Notes: generated from the sequence alone by a model not told the origin. A DNA stretch of 64,000 bases from Elusimicrobiota bacterium (GCA_016180815.1 JACPAN010000008.1:176748-240747); one strand, 5' to 3'; counted from the first letter of the stretch, positions 9,290 through 18,221 are shown. Numbers and translations are program-made.

Positions 9290-10069
9290 ATGCAAAGGTT
9301 GGGGCCGGCCGCGTTTTTTATATTTTTTATTTGCGGCCTTTCATCCGGCGTTCGGTCTTGGGCCGTTGAAAGCGAAGTGGGTTATGAGCATTGGGATTTC
9401 AGTTTTTTTTCCCCGTCGCGCATCTGGCGCGTTAAGATGCAAGAGCTGATAGAAAAGGGGCAGACGAATTATGTCGAATACATCAGGACCCATCGTTTTG
9501 ATTACCGCGACAACACCTATCATGTCGGCTATACGGGCCTATCTCAAGGTTGGGGCTGGGATTTTAAATACGGCAATACGCCTAAAGCCGCGGTCATGTA
9601 CCGGCATTTAGCTCAGTTAACCTTATATTTGCCCCCGCCGGGCTATCATCTCGAGCCTTCAATTACGGGCGCTTTGCGGCGTTACACCGAGGCTAAAGTC
9701 AGCACGGGTGAATTGGGTTTGCGATGGTCGCCCTTGGCCGGTTGGGAGGCTAAAGCCAAATGGGGCCGAATCCGGACCGAATTGCTGGGTCCGGTTCCGC
9801 AAAAAAAGTTTTCAGACTCGACGTCCTATCAGCTGGGTTATATGTGGACATCGGCCTTGCGCTTGTCCATGTCTCAGGGTTCTTGGAAAGAGTTTTTCGA
9901 TCCGGGCAATCCGTTGAATCCGGCGGAATACGAGGTTACGGAGCGGGGAGGCTCATTCACCTGGTTTTTTCCGGCTGATGTTCAATTGACCGGCGCCTAT
10001 TCATTGGAACGACGTTCCAATGATACATCGGTCAAGAAATACGGCGTTTTTTTCCGGCAGGCCTATTGA
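9290..10069 (+). CDS. YaiO-like outer membrane beta-barrel protein
   Basis: A 259-residue exported protein with an N-terminal signal peptide (hydrophobic FFIFFICGLSSGV, cleavage near VRSWA|VESE). The mature part alternates aromatic and polar residues in strand-like runs, and the chain ends in an aromatic-rich FFRQAY, as outer-membrane barrels do. The pattern resembles the YaiO family, which accompanies TPR proteins and processive glycosyltransferases. Here it is convergent with the TPR gene: the two stops are one base apart. It is transcribed away from the RAM/dpp operon, so a divergent promoter should lie in 9222-9289. Family assignment is by overall pattern, not a strong motif. Confidence 0.7.
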   Translation: MQRLGPAAFFIFFICGLSSGVRSWAVESEVGYEHWDFSFFSPSRIWRVKMQELIEKGQTNYVEYIRTHRFDYRDNTYHVGYTGLSQGWGWDFKYGNTPKAAVMYRHLAQLTLYLPPPGYHLEPSITGALRRYTEAKVSTGELGLRWSPLAGWEAKAKWGRIRTELLGPVPQKKFSDSTSYQLGYMWTSALRLSMSQGSWKEFFDPGNPLNPAEYEVTERGGSFTWFFPADVQLTGAYSLERRSNDTSVKKYGVFFRQAY

Positions 10070-10070
10070 T

Positions 10071-10970
10071 TTAGCCGGCGTTTGAGATTTCGCCCGTCTG
10101 GGCGTTGTAGCGCCAGCGGCGGCCGAATGGATCAAGCAGCACGCCTTTTTCTATTTTCCCCCACCAGTCGAGGTAGGGCTTTTCTTCCGGGTTCCCAGGG
10201 CGGCGGTATTTCTCATAAAGCAAATGCTCGATGGCCAAAGGCAGTTTGCCCGTGCTTTGCCGGTAGAGTTCGAGCGTTTTCCTAAGGATCTCAAGTTGAA
10301 GCCGCATGATCTCTTCTTTGCGCCGCCGGCGCCGGCTCCTTAAAAAGGCCAAGATGGCGGCCGAGCAAATAAAAGCGGCGGCTAGAAGCAAAAATATTTT
10401 GGAGCGGGAGATTTGCGCCAATTCGAGAACTTGAGCGCGCGTAAAGTGTTCGTCGGCGCGGCGGCGATCGCCTAAACCCAGATAGGCCCGGCCGATGCCT
10501 TTGTGCGAGGCGATGTCGTTGGAGTTGACGTCCAAGGCTTTTTTGAAATGTTCGATGCTGCGCGCAAAATCATTGTTCCAAAGGGCCAAATGACCCAGAC
10601 CTTGATGAGCCTGGTCGCTGCGCGGGTTTTTCTTTAAAATTTCTTCGTATTGTTGAACGGCCGACGCTTGGTCGCCTTTCCAAGCGAGCGCCCGGGCTAT
10701 GCCGATTTCGGCGTCGACGTATCCGGGCTCCTTGTCGAGAATGCGGCGATAGACGGTTATGGATTCATCGAAACGCCCGTCCCAAGCCAGGTAATTGCCC
10801 AATTGATAGGCGGCGTCGAGATTCGTGGGGTCCTGGCCGATGATTTGTTGATGGCGGTTGATTTCGGTGTCGTATTGGCCGGCTTCAAGGGCCGGGACGA
10901 GGAGAAAGAAGGCCAATGCCGTGATCAGCGTCATGCTGTTTTGAATTTTTGGCGTTTGAATTTTCCCCAT
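10071..10970 (-). CDS. TPR protein with transmembrane helix and pseudopilin-like C-terminus
   Basis: A 299-residue protein: signal peptide (residues 1-31), about four TPR units (35-190), one membrane helix (about 196-214) followed by a basic RSRRRRRKEE cluster, and an 80-residue tail. The tail (LRKTLELYRQSTGKLPLAIE to LLDPFGRRWRYN) resembles the C-terminal domain of GspG-type pseudopilins (ALxxYxxxxGxYP to DPWGxxYxY). The start at 10970 lies 40 bp inside the glycosyltransferase gene and has an AGGAAG ribosome-binding site; an alternative ATG at 10934 overlaps the glycosyltransferase stop as ATGA but lacks one. It probably scaffolds the neighbouring glycosyltransferase. Confidence 0.82.
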   Translation of the reverse strand: MGKIQTPKIQNSMTLITALAFFLLVPALEAGQYDTEINRHQQIIGQDPTNLDAAYQLGNYLAWDGRFDESITVYRRILDKEPGYVDAEIGIARALAWKGDQASAVQQYEEILKKNPRSDQAHQGLGHLALWNNDFARSIEHFKKALDVNSNDIASHKGIGRAYLGLGDRRRADEHFTRAQVLELAQISRSKIFLLLAAAFICSAAILAFLRSRRRRRKEEIMRLQLEILRKTLELYRQSTGKLPLAIEHLLYEKYRRPGNPEEKPYLDWWGKIEKGVLLDPFGRRWRYNAQTGEISNAG

Positions 10971-12424
10971 GTCTGGCTTCCTAGAAGGAAATCTTTGAAT
11001 CCTTGAAGCTGGTAAAAAAGTTGCAATTGGCGATAGCCGAGCATGGACAAGGCCGCATAGATGATTAATTTTAGGGCATTCTTAAGGCCGCGGTAGCGAA
11101 ATAACGACAGCGCCTCTTGTTGTTCGAACCCCCGCTGTTTCCATAGGCCGATCACAACCGCGTAGATGTTTAAAAGCATGCCGCAGAAAATCGAAAGCAA
11201 CAGAAATAGAGTAAATGTTTTTAATTTCAGTGCCCCGGCTGCATACAAGAGAGGGATGGAGCAGTAGCCGGCCGCCTCGATGAGCGGACCGAGAAATTCA
11301 AATAAAAATTGATAAGGCATACCGAAGATTCCGACCATGCCGTACGCCGGATTAAGAATCATGCCTCGGTGGATGAAGAGCACCTGGGCCAAGCCACGGT
11401 ACCAGCGGTTGCGCTGGCGGCCGAAGTCGCGCAAGGTCGCGGGCGCCTGTGACCAGGTGATGGGATGCGGCAGAAACAAAAGGCCCGACGGCAGATTTTT
11501 TTCACGGCAATACCGGTGCAGGCGCACCACGATTTCCATGTCTTCGCATACGGTTTCGCGCCCACGGGCGTATTCCCGGGCGATGCGCACGTCAAGGCGC
11601 CGGGTCAGGAATCCGCCGGCTTTCATCAGGATGTCCTTTCGAAAAACCGCGAAAACGCCGGAGAGAATGACCAGGCTGTCCAAAGCGGCCAAGGCTGTGC
11701 GCCCGGCGGTGAATGAGCGCATGTATTCCACCATTTGAAACATGAGCAAGGGCTCTTTCGGCAGTTCGAGTTTGACCACGCGTCCGTTTTCAACCTGGGA
11801 GCCGTTGGCAATGCCGACTTGTCCGCCGCAGGCGAAGTAACGATCGGGATCCTGGGTCCAAAGCCGCATGATTTCAAGCAGCGTGTCGTTGTTCATTAAA
11901 GAATCGGCATCCATGGAACAGACATAATCCGATGTTGCGGCGTTGAGCGCGCAGTTTAAAGCATCCGACTTGCCGGCGTTTTCTTTGTCGATGAGAATCA
12001 GGCGTTTGACGCCGCGGCCTGCGGCGGCCGGCGCTTCATAAAAACCCAAGATACCGGCCACGGGGATCGTTTTTTGGTAACCCACATCGCGGCGGGTGAA
12101 GTTGAAAGCCGACTTTAAAACGTCCAGAGTCCGGTCCGTGGAGCCGTCGTTGACGACAATGATTTCAAAATGAGGGTAATTGAGCGCGGCCAGCGACTTG
12201 ATGTTTTCCGTGATGGTTTGCTCTTCGTTAAAAGCCGGGACAAGCAGGCTGATCGCGGGCAGGGCATGGCCGGAGCTTTGTTTGCGCCGGTCATGCAATG
12301 CCTTGAGGCTTAAAAAAAAACGTACGCGCATCCAAGCCACGCTCAGGAGCAGAAAATTCGTTGCGTTGTAAATCAAAAAATAAACCAGAACGATCGTTTC
12401 CCAAGTTCTTAAGGCCCAAATCAC
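10931..12424 (-). CDS. Processive family 2 glycosyltransferase (PgaC/NfrB/BcsA-like)
   Basis: A 497-residue inner-membrane glycosyltransferase that would use a nucleotide sugar to make or modify an envelope polysaccharide. It has an N-terminal membrane helix (about 8-30), a GT-A domain with VVNDGSTDRTL, CSMDADSL (metal-binding DxD), CEDMEIVVRLHR (catalytic ED) and the QRNRWYRG motif of processive enzymes, then several C-terminal helices (about 345-455). Initiation is at a GTG (12424), only 3 bp after the HEAT-repeat gene, so both are in one operon with the TPR gene. The neighbourhood (HEAT, GT2, TPR, YaiO) recalls NfrAB/Pga-type secretion loci. Confidence 0.92.
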   Translation of the reverse strand: MIWALRTWETIVLVYFLIYNATNFLLLSVAWMRVRFFLSLKALHDRRKQSSGHALPAISLLVPAFNEEQTITENIKSLAALNYPHFEIIVVNDGSTDRTLDVLKSAFNFTRRDVGYQKTIPVAGILGFYEAPAAAGRGVKRLILIDKENAGKSDALNCALNAATSDYVCSMDADSLMNNDTLLEIMRLWTQDPDRYFACGGQVGIANGSQVENGRVVKLELPKEPLLMFQMVEYMRSFTAGRTALAALDSLVILSGVFAVFRKDILMKAGGFLTRRLDVRIAREYARGRETVCEDMEIVVRLHRYCREKNLPSGLLFLPHPITWSQAPATLRDFGRQRNRWYRGLAQVLFIHRGMILNPAYGMVGIFGMPYQFLFEFLGPLIEAAGYCSIPLLYAAGALKLKTFTLFLLLSIFCGMLLNIYAVVIGLWKQRGFEQQEALSLFRYRGLKNALKLIIYAALSMLGYRQLQLFYQLQGFKDFLLGSQTWGKFKRQKFKTA

Positions 12425-12427
12425 CGG

Positions 12428-15400
12428 TTACTCGATTTTGAGATTAAGCCAGCGGATGGCCGTGCGCACCGCCTCCGTCGGGTCGTTGGCCAGAGCCGCC
12501 AGGGCATTCTTGACTGCCGGGTCTTGAATGTCGCCCAGCAAACGGACGGCCTCCAGGCGGACTTGTCCGGCGGGATCGTTTAAGGCGTCCAATAAATTTT
12601 TTAAGTATTTCCGGCCATCGAGCGCGGCTAAGATTTTCAAGGCATCGATTCGTTTCTCCGGACTCAAATCGTTTTTAAGGACGCCTTGGAGCTCCAAGAT
12701 AAAGCCGTCTTTTTCAACGCGCTCGATAAAGGCTTGACGGTCCATCTGGGCGAGCCCGGCCATGGTTTCGGCGGCTTCCTGGGCGATGTCCGCGACGCCG
12801 TGGCGCCAGAGAGAAAGCAGGCTTTGGATTCTGACTTCGACATGCTGGTCGCGCAGAAGCCGCCCCAGTATTTGCGCCGGCCGGGCGTCGTCGGCCAAGC
12901 GTTTTTTGCCCAAAATTCTGGCGACTTCCAATCGAACGGCGGGCGAAGGGTCCTCTGTTTTGGCGGCCAATGCCTCCATCATTGAGCCGTCCAATTGACG
13001 CCCCAGGCCTTGGATGACCGCGATGCGCACGTTTTCCTGGGGATCGTCCAAATAAGAGAAGAGTTCTTTTTTGGCCAAAAATCCGTTGTGCGCGGCCCAT
13101 CGGGCGGCGGTGGATCTGACCTCGGCGTCCTGAGCGCGCAAGAAATTAAGAAAAAGAGAGGCCGACTCTTTGTGGCCGATGCGTCCCAACGCCGAAAGCA
13201 GGCCGAGCAATTGGTATTTAGGCGTCTGTTCATTGACAAGGGCCGACAGCTCTTGCGCTTTGTCTTCAAAGAAGCGCCCCGCGAGTTCGGCCGCGGCTTC
13301 GCGCACCCAATCGTTCGGGTTGTTCAATAGAGGCAGGAGAACCTGGCGGGATTCGCCGAGCTCTCTGGGATTGAGCTCTTGAAGCTGGGCGATCGCCCGG
13401 CGGCGGACCAAATCGCTTGGGTCGCGAACAGCCCGGGCGAGTTTTTCCAGGACCATGGAGCCCGGCAGCAATTCGCTGATCGTTTTAAGCGCCTGAGCCC
13501 GGACATCGGCGGAGGGATCGCCCTGAAGGGTGTTTTCGACCAAAGCCGGCGCCCGTTCATCTTTGAGCAGAAGCAGGGCTTCGAGCGCGCGCAGCCGGTC
13601 TTCGGGCCGGCGGCTTGACAAGAGAAGCTCGGCATAATGATCGGCGATTTTACGGCGGTCGCCGTGGGAGGCCAGGTAAACCTGCATATCCAAAGAAACG
13701 GCCGTGAAAAAACGCCGGCGAATGTCAAAGGGCAGGGATTGGAGCATGCGCCGGCAGAGGGGTCCCAGCTTCTGGTCGTAGAGCGCTCCCAAGGCGTCGC
13801 GGAAAACGCCCTTGTCTTCCATTAACGCCAGTCCCAGAAGTCCGGCGGTTCGCGAGGATTCATCCTCGCGTTTCATCTCAAACCATGCGCGCAGGCTTTT
13901 TTTGTGCCGAGCCCGGTCTTCAGCGGGAAGCAATCCGGCTAGGGCGCCCAGCATCAGCGCGGTTCTCTGGCTGACGAAAAGATCCGGGTCATCCAGGTGA
14001 TCGGCGATCAGAGGGAGCGATTCCGTGTCGTTTGATTTGCCGATGGCATTGACGACCGCGGCGCGCACCCGTTCGTTGGGGTCGGCGAGGAAATCCTTCA
14101 ACAGTTTGGCCGTATTTTCCGAGCGAAAATTGCCCAAGGCGCCGGCCGCGGCCGCGCGCACCAGAGGCTCTTTGTCTTGCAAAAAGCCCACCAGCGTGGC
14201 GTAGCCGCGCTCATCCCCGATCAAGCCCAGGGTCCAAGCGATGCCGGCTTTTGTTTTTGTTTCTTTGATCGGCAGCGAGGGCAACGCTTTGATGATGACA
14301 TCGGTTTCGATCTTGGATAAAGCATCGGCGATATCGTCGCGGTATGTTTCATCCGCTTTCTCAAAGGCTCGCACCAGGGGCGCGAGAATCTCGGGCCAGG
14401 CAAAATTTCCAAGGCTGCGCACCGCCATGGAGCGCACATCGGGCGAGGGATCGTTGACGGCATCGAGCAAGGCTTGGCATATCCCTCGGGCCACGCTGTC
14501 ATCGGGTTCGCCTCTACGGCGGCCTAACGCCAGGGCCGCTTCTTTGCGGACGTCCGGGCTTGAGTCCTTTAGGGCTGCGACAAGGATGTCCGCAGCTTGC
14601 ACGGCAGGAATGAAGCCTAATAGATTAACGGCAGCTTGGCGGACGCACTCGTCATGATCCTTGGCCAACGGCATGATTTCCGGCAGGATGCTCATCAAGC
14701 TCTGTGAAGAAAAATGGATCAGCGCCTTGATGATTCCGGCGCGTTCTTTGGTTTTTTCTTTGAGGGATCGCAGGATGACCGGCAGCGCTTTTTCTTCCCC
14801 CAGCGTCACGAGCGCTTCAACGGCGAGGAACCGGACTTCCGCATCGGCGTCGGTCATGGCGGTTTCGATCAACGCGTCGAAGCTCCTGGGCTGGCGCGCT
14901 TCCCTTAAAATTCGGCAAATTTCAAAGCGGATCTCAGCGTCGGGATGTTTGAGGGAACGGCAAAGGGTTTCCACGACGCCGGATTTGGCCATGATCAAAA
15001 GAATGTTCAGGGCGCGCGCGCGGATTGTTTCGTTGCTTAAGCTTTCGATCAGAGCCGCCGCCGCTTGAATTTTTTCAAGGCCGGAGGCGGCCAGCGCCCG
15101 GCTGTGCGCGTCGCCGCGTTCCAGGGTTTCAAAAAAAATGGGGGCGGCGTTCGGGCCCATGGCGGCGAGGGCTTCCATGGCGCGGTGTTTGGTGGTTTCA
15201 TCAAGCTCGATCAGCGCTTGACCCAAGGCGGAAATAGCGGACTCATCGGCAATCAAACCCAAGGCTTCCGCGGCGCGTTCGCGCACCCGCAGAACCGGAT
15301 CGCGCAGCAGCGCGATGCGCAAATCGGCAACCGCTAGGACGGCTTTGACGTTGCCCAGCGCCCCGGCCGCCGCTTCGCGGACTCTGTCGCTATGATCGCG

Positions 15401-16111
15401 AAGAGCGATGGCCAGCATCGGAACGGCGGCGGCGGAGCCGATTAAACCTAATGCCCGCGCGGACCAGAAACGCTGGTTTTCGTCCGTCGATTTATTGAGA
15501 CATTCGCATAAGCCGGCGACGGCATCTTCGCCGTAGCTTAACAGCGCGTTGGCAATGGGTTGCGCCGCCGTCGGGTTGTTGGAGCTCAGGCCTTGGATGA
15601 GGTAGGGAATGGCGCGCGGGTCCCGGATTCGCCCCAGGGAGAACATGGCTTCGTTCTTGACCGCGTCTTCTTCCGCCGGGTTGCTGATGGCCGTAATCAG
15701 CGGTATGACCGCATTAGGGTGACCCATTTCCCCTAATTTTTGAGCGGCTAAGGCTCGATCCGTCCAGCGCTCACCCTCTTGAAATTGGCGAATGTATCGA
15801 TCCAGGATTCCGGTGGCTTCATAAATTTCCGCGAGGGATTTGTCGGAAGAGCCGCGCTCAAGCAAATATTTATTGAGGATTTGTTCGATTGTTTCTTGGG
15901 GGAACGAGTTTTTCAGCTCCAGGATGGCGGCCGTCGTTCGTTGCGAGGTTTCAGAAAGCATCCCGGCCAGCAGCCGTTCGCAAGCTTTTTTTTGGCGCTC
16001 AAAACGCTGTTGCCGATAGCGCCTGGCGACGGTGGAAACGCCCAGCAGCGTTATGGCGATAACGATCGCCGCCGCGATCAGCGCCACCGTCCACAATAAA
16101 AGAGTTTCCAT
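12428..16111 (-). CDS. Membrane-anchored giant HEAT/PBS-lyase-repeat protein
   Basis: A 1227-residue scaffold: one N-terminal membrane helix (about residues 7-30) followed by a basic, coiled stretch and then about 30 consecutive HEAT/PBS-lyase repeats (residues about 100-1225). Repeats recur roughly every 31-38 residues with the core pattern DPxxxVRxxAxxALG, for example DPRAIPYLIQGL, DHSDRVREAAAGALG and DPSPDVRSMAVRSLG. Such solenoids bind proteins; no enzyme motif was seen. It is the first gene of the HEAT-GT2-TPR operon. A plausible role is organising the glycosyltransferase complex at the inner membrane. Whether the repeats face cytoplasm or periplasm is undecided. Confidence 0.93.
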   Translation of the reverse strand: METLLLWTVALIAAAIVIAITLLGVSTVARRYRQQRFERQKKACERLLAGMLSETSQRTTAAILELKNSFPQETIEQILNKYLLERGSSDKSLAEIYEATGILDRYIRQFQEGERWTDRALAAQKLGEMGHPNAVIPLITAISNPAEEDAVKNEAMFSLGRIRDPRAIPYLIQGLSSNNPTAAQPIANALLSYGEDAVAGLCECLNKSTDENQRFWSARALGLIGSAAAVPMLAIALRDHSDRVREAAAGALGNVKAVLAVADLRIALLRDPVLRVRERAAEALGLIADESAISALGQALIELDETTKHRAMEALAAMGPNAAPIFFETLERGDAHSRALAASGLEKIQAAAALIESLSNETIRARALNILLIMAKSGVVETLCRSLKHPDAEIRFEICRILREARQPRSFDALIETAMTDADAEVRFLAVEALVTLGEEKALPVILRSLKEKTKERAGIIKALIHFSSQSLMSILPEIMPLAKDHDECVRQAAVNLLGFIPAVQAADILVAALKDSSPDVRKEAALALGRRRGEPDDSVARGICQALLDAVNDPSPDVRSMAVRSLGNFAWPEILAPLVRAFEKADETYRDDIADALSKIETDVIIKALPSLPIKETKTKAGIAWTLGLIGDERGYATLVGFLQDKEPLVRAAAAGALGNFRSENTAKLLKDFLADPNERVRAAVVNAIGKSNDTESLPLIADHLDDPDLFVSQRTALMLGALAGLLPAEDRARHKKSLRAWFEMKREDESSRTAGLLGLALMEDKGVFRDALGALYDQKLGPLCRRMLQSLPFDIRRRFFTAVSLDMQVYLASHGDRRKIADHYAELLLSSRRPEDRLRALEALLLLKDERAPALVENTLQGDPSADVRAQALKTISELLPGSMVLEKLARAVRDPSDLVRRRAIAQLQELNPRELGESRQVLLPLLNNPNDWVREAAAELAGRFFEDKAQELSALVNEQTPKYQLLGLLSALGRIGHKESASLFLNFLRAQDAEVRSTAARWAAHNGFLAKKELFSYLDDPQENVRIAVIQGLGRQLDGSMMEALAAKTEDPSPAVRLEVARILGKKRLADDARPAQILGRLLRDQHVEVRIQSLLSLWRHGVADIAQEAAETMAGLAQMDRQAFIERVEKDGFILELQGVLKNDLSPEKRIDALKILAALDGRKYLKNLLDALNDPAGQVRLEAVRLLGDIQDPAVKNALAALANDPTEAVRTAIRWLNLKIE

Positions 16112-16171
16112 TCGCTTCCTTTATATTTCCAATGCTACATATAAGCATATCAGCAGGTTTTGGCCCGTGCC

Positions 16172-16446
16172 AGTGGACGCAGCGACAATTTCGCATACAG
16201 TTTGCTGGGCGATTTTGGAGCGAGCCGAAGCCGAATTTTTTGCGGCGTACCTGAAAGGTACGTAAGAAAAATTCGGCAATGGCGCAGCCCGAAATCGCCC
16301 AGCCCCTCCGGGGCAAGCCGATATCGGGCCATCTGCGTCGTTGCATCCTCAGTCACTTGCCTTTCAGGCAAGCTCCTTGCGGTGCGCCTCGCATCTGACC
16401 CAATCTCGGCTTGCAAACTGTATGCGAAATTGTCGCTGCGTCCACT
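16172..16446. repeat. Multi-branched palindromic element, copy 2
   Basis: A perfect 34-bp inverted repeat (16172-16205 against 16413-16446) encloses the same three-arm core as copy 1 and in the same orientation. The inner stem of arm I is 16231-16240 with 16267-16276; its fourth base pair is A-T where copy 1 has G-C. The arm I apex (16246-16262) is identical to copy 1. The arm III apex is cttgcc/ggcaag (16356-16372), different in sequence from copy 1 but again self-complementary. The outer stem differs strongly from copy 1 yet is perfectly paired. It lies between the HEAT gene start and the protease gene terminator. Confidence 0.9.
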
Positions 16447-16460
16447 AGGGTAAATCCAAA

Positions 16461-16494
16461 ATTCCCCGCGCCTTTGTGCAAAGGCGCGGGGAAT
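16461..16494 (-). terminator. Rho-independent terminator of the subtilisin-like protease gene
   Basis: A perfect GC-rich hairpin: 16461-16476 pairs with 16479-16494 (attccccgcgcctttg and its complement). On the minus strand it is followed by ATTTTGGATTT. It lies 22 bp beyond the protease stop codon, between that gene and palindromic element copy 2. Confidence 0.8.
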
Positions 16495-16515
16495 CGGTCT
16501 CAGGATCCGTACTAC

Positions 16516-17880
16516 TCAGTTTCCGAAAATAGTTCTGACTTGCTGAAGCCCTTGTTGAGGGTTGGCCGGCCGCCTGGGGATTCCGCTGAGGGTGGTCGGC
16601 ACGCGAATGCGGATAGGTCCTTGAACCGACGGCATGGTCGCAGTGCCGGAGGGGGTATCGGCCATCAAACGGTCGTGAGCCGACATCGAGGCTTCGACGA
16701 CCGCGGCGCGCGCATTGACCAAGCCTCGCCCTTGAGCTTCCGGAGCCAGCCCTAAAGTCATGGCCGTGCGCTCCATGATTTGTTGGACTTGGACGTTGGA
16801 GAGCGTGTTGTTGCGCGATAGGATTAACGCCGCCACTCCGGCGACATGAGGGCTGGCCATGGACGTGCCGGACATTTCCCGGTATTGGCCGCCTTTATAA
16901 GTCGATAGAATGTCGTCTCCCGGAGCGATCAGATCAACTTCCGGGCCTTTGCTTGAGAAGCCGGCCAAGGCGTTGTTGATATTGCTGGCCGAGACGCCGA
17001 CGACTTCAGGGTAAGCGCCGGGAAAAGCGACGGGACGGCCGTAATCATTGCCCGCGGCCGCCACGATCACAATGCCCTGCTGATGCGCTTTTTGAACCGC
17101 CAGATGAAGCGCGGCATTGTTCCTTGATCCGCCCAGACTCATATTGATCACTTGCGCTCCGATCGAGGCGCAATATTCGATGCCGGCCATTATTGTCGAC
17201 CAGGACGTGTAGCCTGAGGAGCCGAAGACTTTGCTTTGATAAAGCGTGGCATGAGGAGCCACGCCCACCAAGCCTGTGGCATTGTCCATGGCCGCGATGA
17301 TGCCGTTGACATGTGTGCCGTGGCCTAATTCGTCTTCAATATTGGTGGTCGGCGTGCCCGTGGATTCCGCAAAATTTGCGCCGCCCATCACGTTTCCGGC
17401 CAAATCAGGATGGGTGACGTCCACGCCCGAATCAATAATGCAGACTTTAACGCCGCGGCCTTGGGCCTGGCGCCAGGCGTAAGATGAGCCGATGCGCTCA
17501 ACGCCCCAGGGCGTTTGCTGGGCCTTGGGTGGAACCGCAGGCGCGAATAGCGGCGCTGCTTCGCCGACGATCATTTGGGCGTAATCATCATCCGCAACCA
17601 AACTGATTTGCGGTTGATCATCGAGATTAAGAGCCATCCCTCGGGGGAAGTAGCCGACAACGGCGTTGATCGAAACTAACCGGCGCACGGGTTCTCCCCC
17701 CGCCTGCCGGATCATTTCTTCTTTCTGTTCCCAGGTGAGGCGCGGATCATCGAAGACCACGATTTTCTGTTTGGGGACTTTTGCCAGAGCTTGGGATTCC
17801 GAGGTGTCGGCTATGGCTTGGGCGCCGGCGAGGATGCAGGCCGCAAACACAACGGCCGCGAACAGGATTGTTTTTCGCAT
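16516..17880 (-). CDS. Secreted subtilisin-like serine protease (S8)
   Basis: A 454-residue exported protease with a signal peptide (ending near AQAIA), a propeptide-like region (residues about 30-105) and an S8 catalytic domain. The catalytic triad is visible: Asp in VCIIDSGVDVTHPDL, His in HGTHVNGIIAA and Ser in SGTSMASPHVAGVAAL, plus the oxyanion Asn in VAAAGNDYG. The ATG at 17880 has a GGAGG ribosome-binding site about 6 nt upstream; an in-frame TTG at 17892 is rejected. A C-terminal extension after the catalytic domain is Pro/Arg rich with no recognised domain. The gene has its own terminator and a long upstream leader, so it is probably monocistronic. Confidence 0.95.
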   Translation of the reverse strand: MRKTILFAAVVFAACILAGAQAIADTSESQALAKVPKQKIVVFDDPRLTWEQKEEMIRQAGGEPVRRLVSINAVVGYFPRGMALNLDDQPQISLVADDDYAQMIVGEAAPLFAPAVPPKAQQTPWGVERIGSSYAWRQAQGRGVKVCIIDSGVDVTHPDLAGNVMGGANFAESTGTPTTNIEDELGHGTHVNGIIAAMDNATGLVGVAPHATLYQSKVFGSSGYTSWSTIMAGIEYCASIGAQVINMSLGGSRNNAALHLAVQKAHQQGIVIVAAAGNDYGRPVAFPGAYPEVVGVSASNINNALAGFSSKGPEVDLIAPGDDILSTYKGGQYREMSGTSMASPHVAGVAALILSRNNTLSNVQVQQIMERTAMTLGLAPEAQGRGLVNARAAVVEASMSAHDRLMADTPSGTATMPSVQGPIRIRVPTTLSGIPRRPANPQQGLQQVRTIFGN

Positions 17881-18170
17881 ACACTCCTCCAATGTCGCCG
17901 AGGGCGGCGACGGCCAACCTTCCGCGTTTTTTAAAGCGCGGCGGTTATACGGGTTTGGGAAGCAATTGAACGACCGATGTATGAATAATGATGATCATGG
18001 TCGCCGGAGTGTTTGCCGATGGATGCAGCATGAATTGGAACCGCCAGGATGATCTCCTTTATTTCCAACACGTTGTGCTTTTTGAACTTCCAGCCGGGTT
18101 CGAACCGGCCGGAGAGTCGTTTCTCCCAACCGCGCAATGGGGCTATTTAACAAAATATAAAGCGTGTCAA
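17881..18170 (-). promoter_or_regulatory. Upstream region of the protease gene: possible promoter and structured leader
   Basis: This gene-free stretch carries a perfect -35 hexamer TTGACA on the minus strand (18165-18170), but the -10 is unclear (TAAATA after 15 nt is the best candidate). Downstream on the same strand are several hairpins: a 5-bp stem with 7-nt loop TTCGAAC (18093-18109), which looks like a tRNA T-arm; a ccgcg/cgcgg pair near 17930; and gtcgccg/cggcgac (about 17894-17911) just upstream of the ribosome-binding site. The leader would be about 250 nt. No known riboswitch was recognised and no complete tRNA can be folded here. Confidence 0.35.
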
Positions 18171-18221
18171 TACCCTAAAGTCCTATTTTGATTTGGTAAG
18201 AAAGTCCTTTTTAAAAAGAGA

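Noticed and set aside
12528..15337. Many long antisense ORFs opposite the HEAT-repeat gene
   Set aside because: They mirror the repetitive GC-rich HEAT codons, lack ribosome-binding sites and show no domain signal; the minus frame is clearly the coding one.
16150..16453. Protein-coding interpretation of palindromic element copy 2
   Set aside because: As for copy 1: frames are open because of the repeat composition, and the compensatory base-pair change argues for structure, not protein.
18085..18170. tRNA gene on the minus strand suggested by the GGTTCGAACC T-arm-like sequence
   Set aside because: Only the T-arm is convincing; no matching acceptor stem, anticodon arm or CCA can be placed around it.
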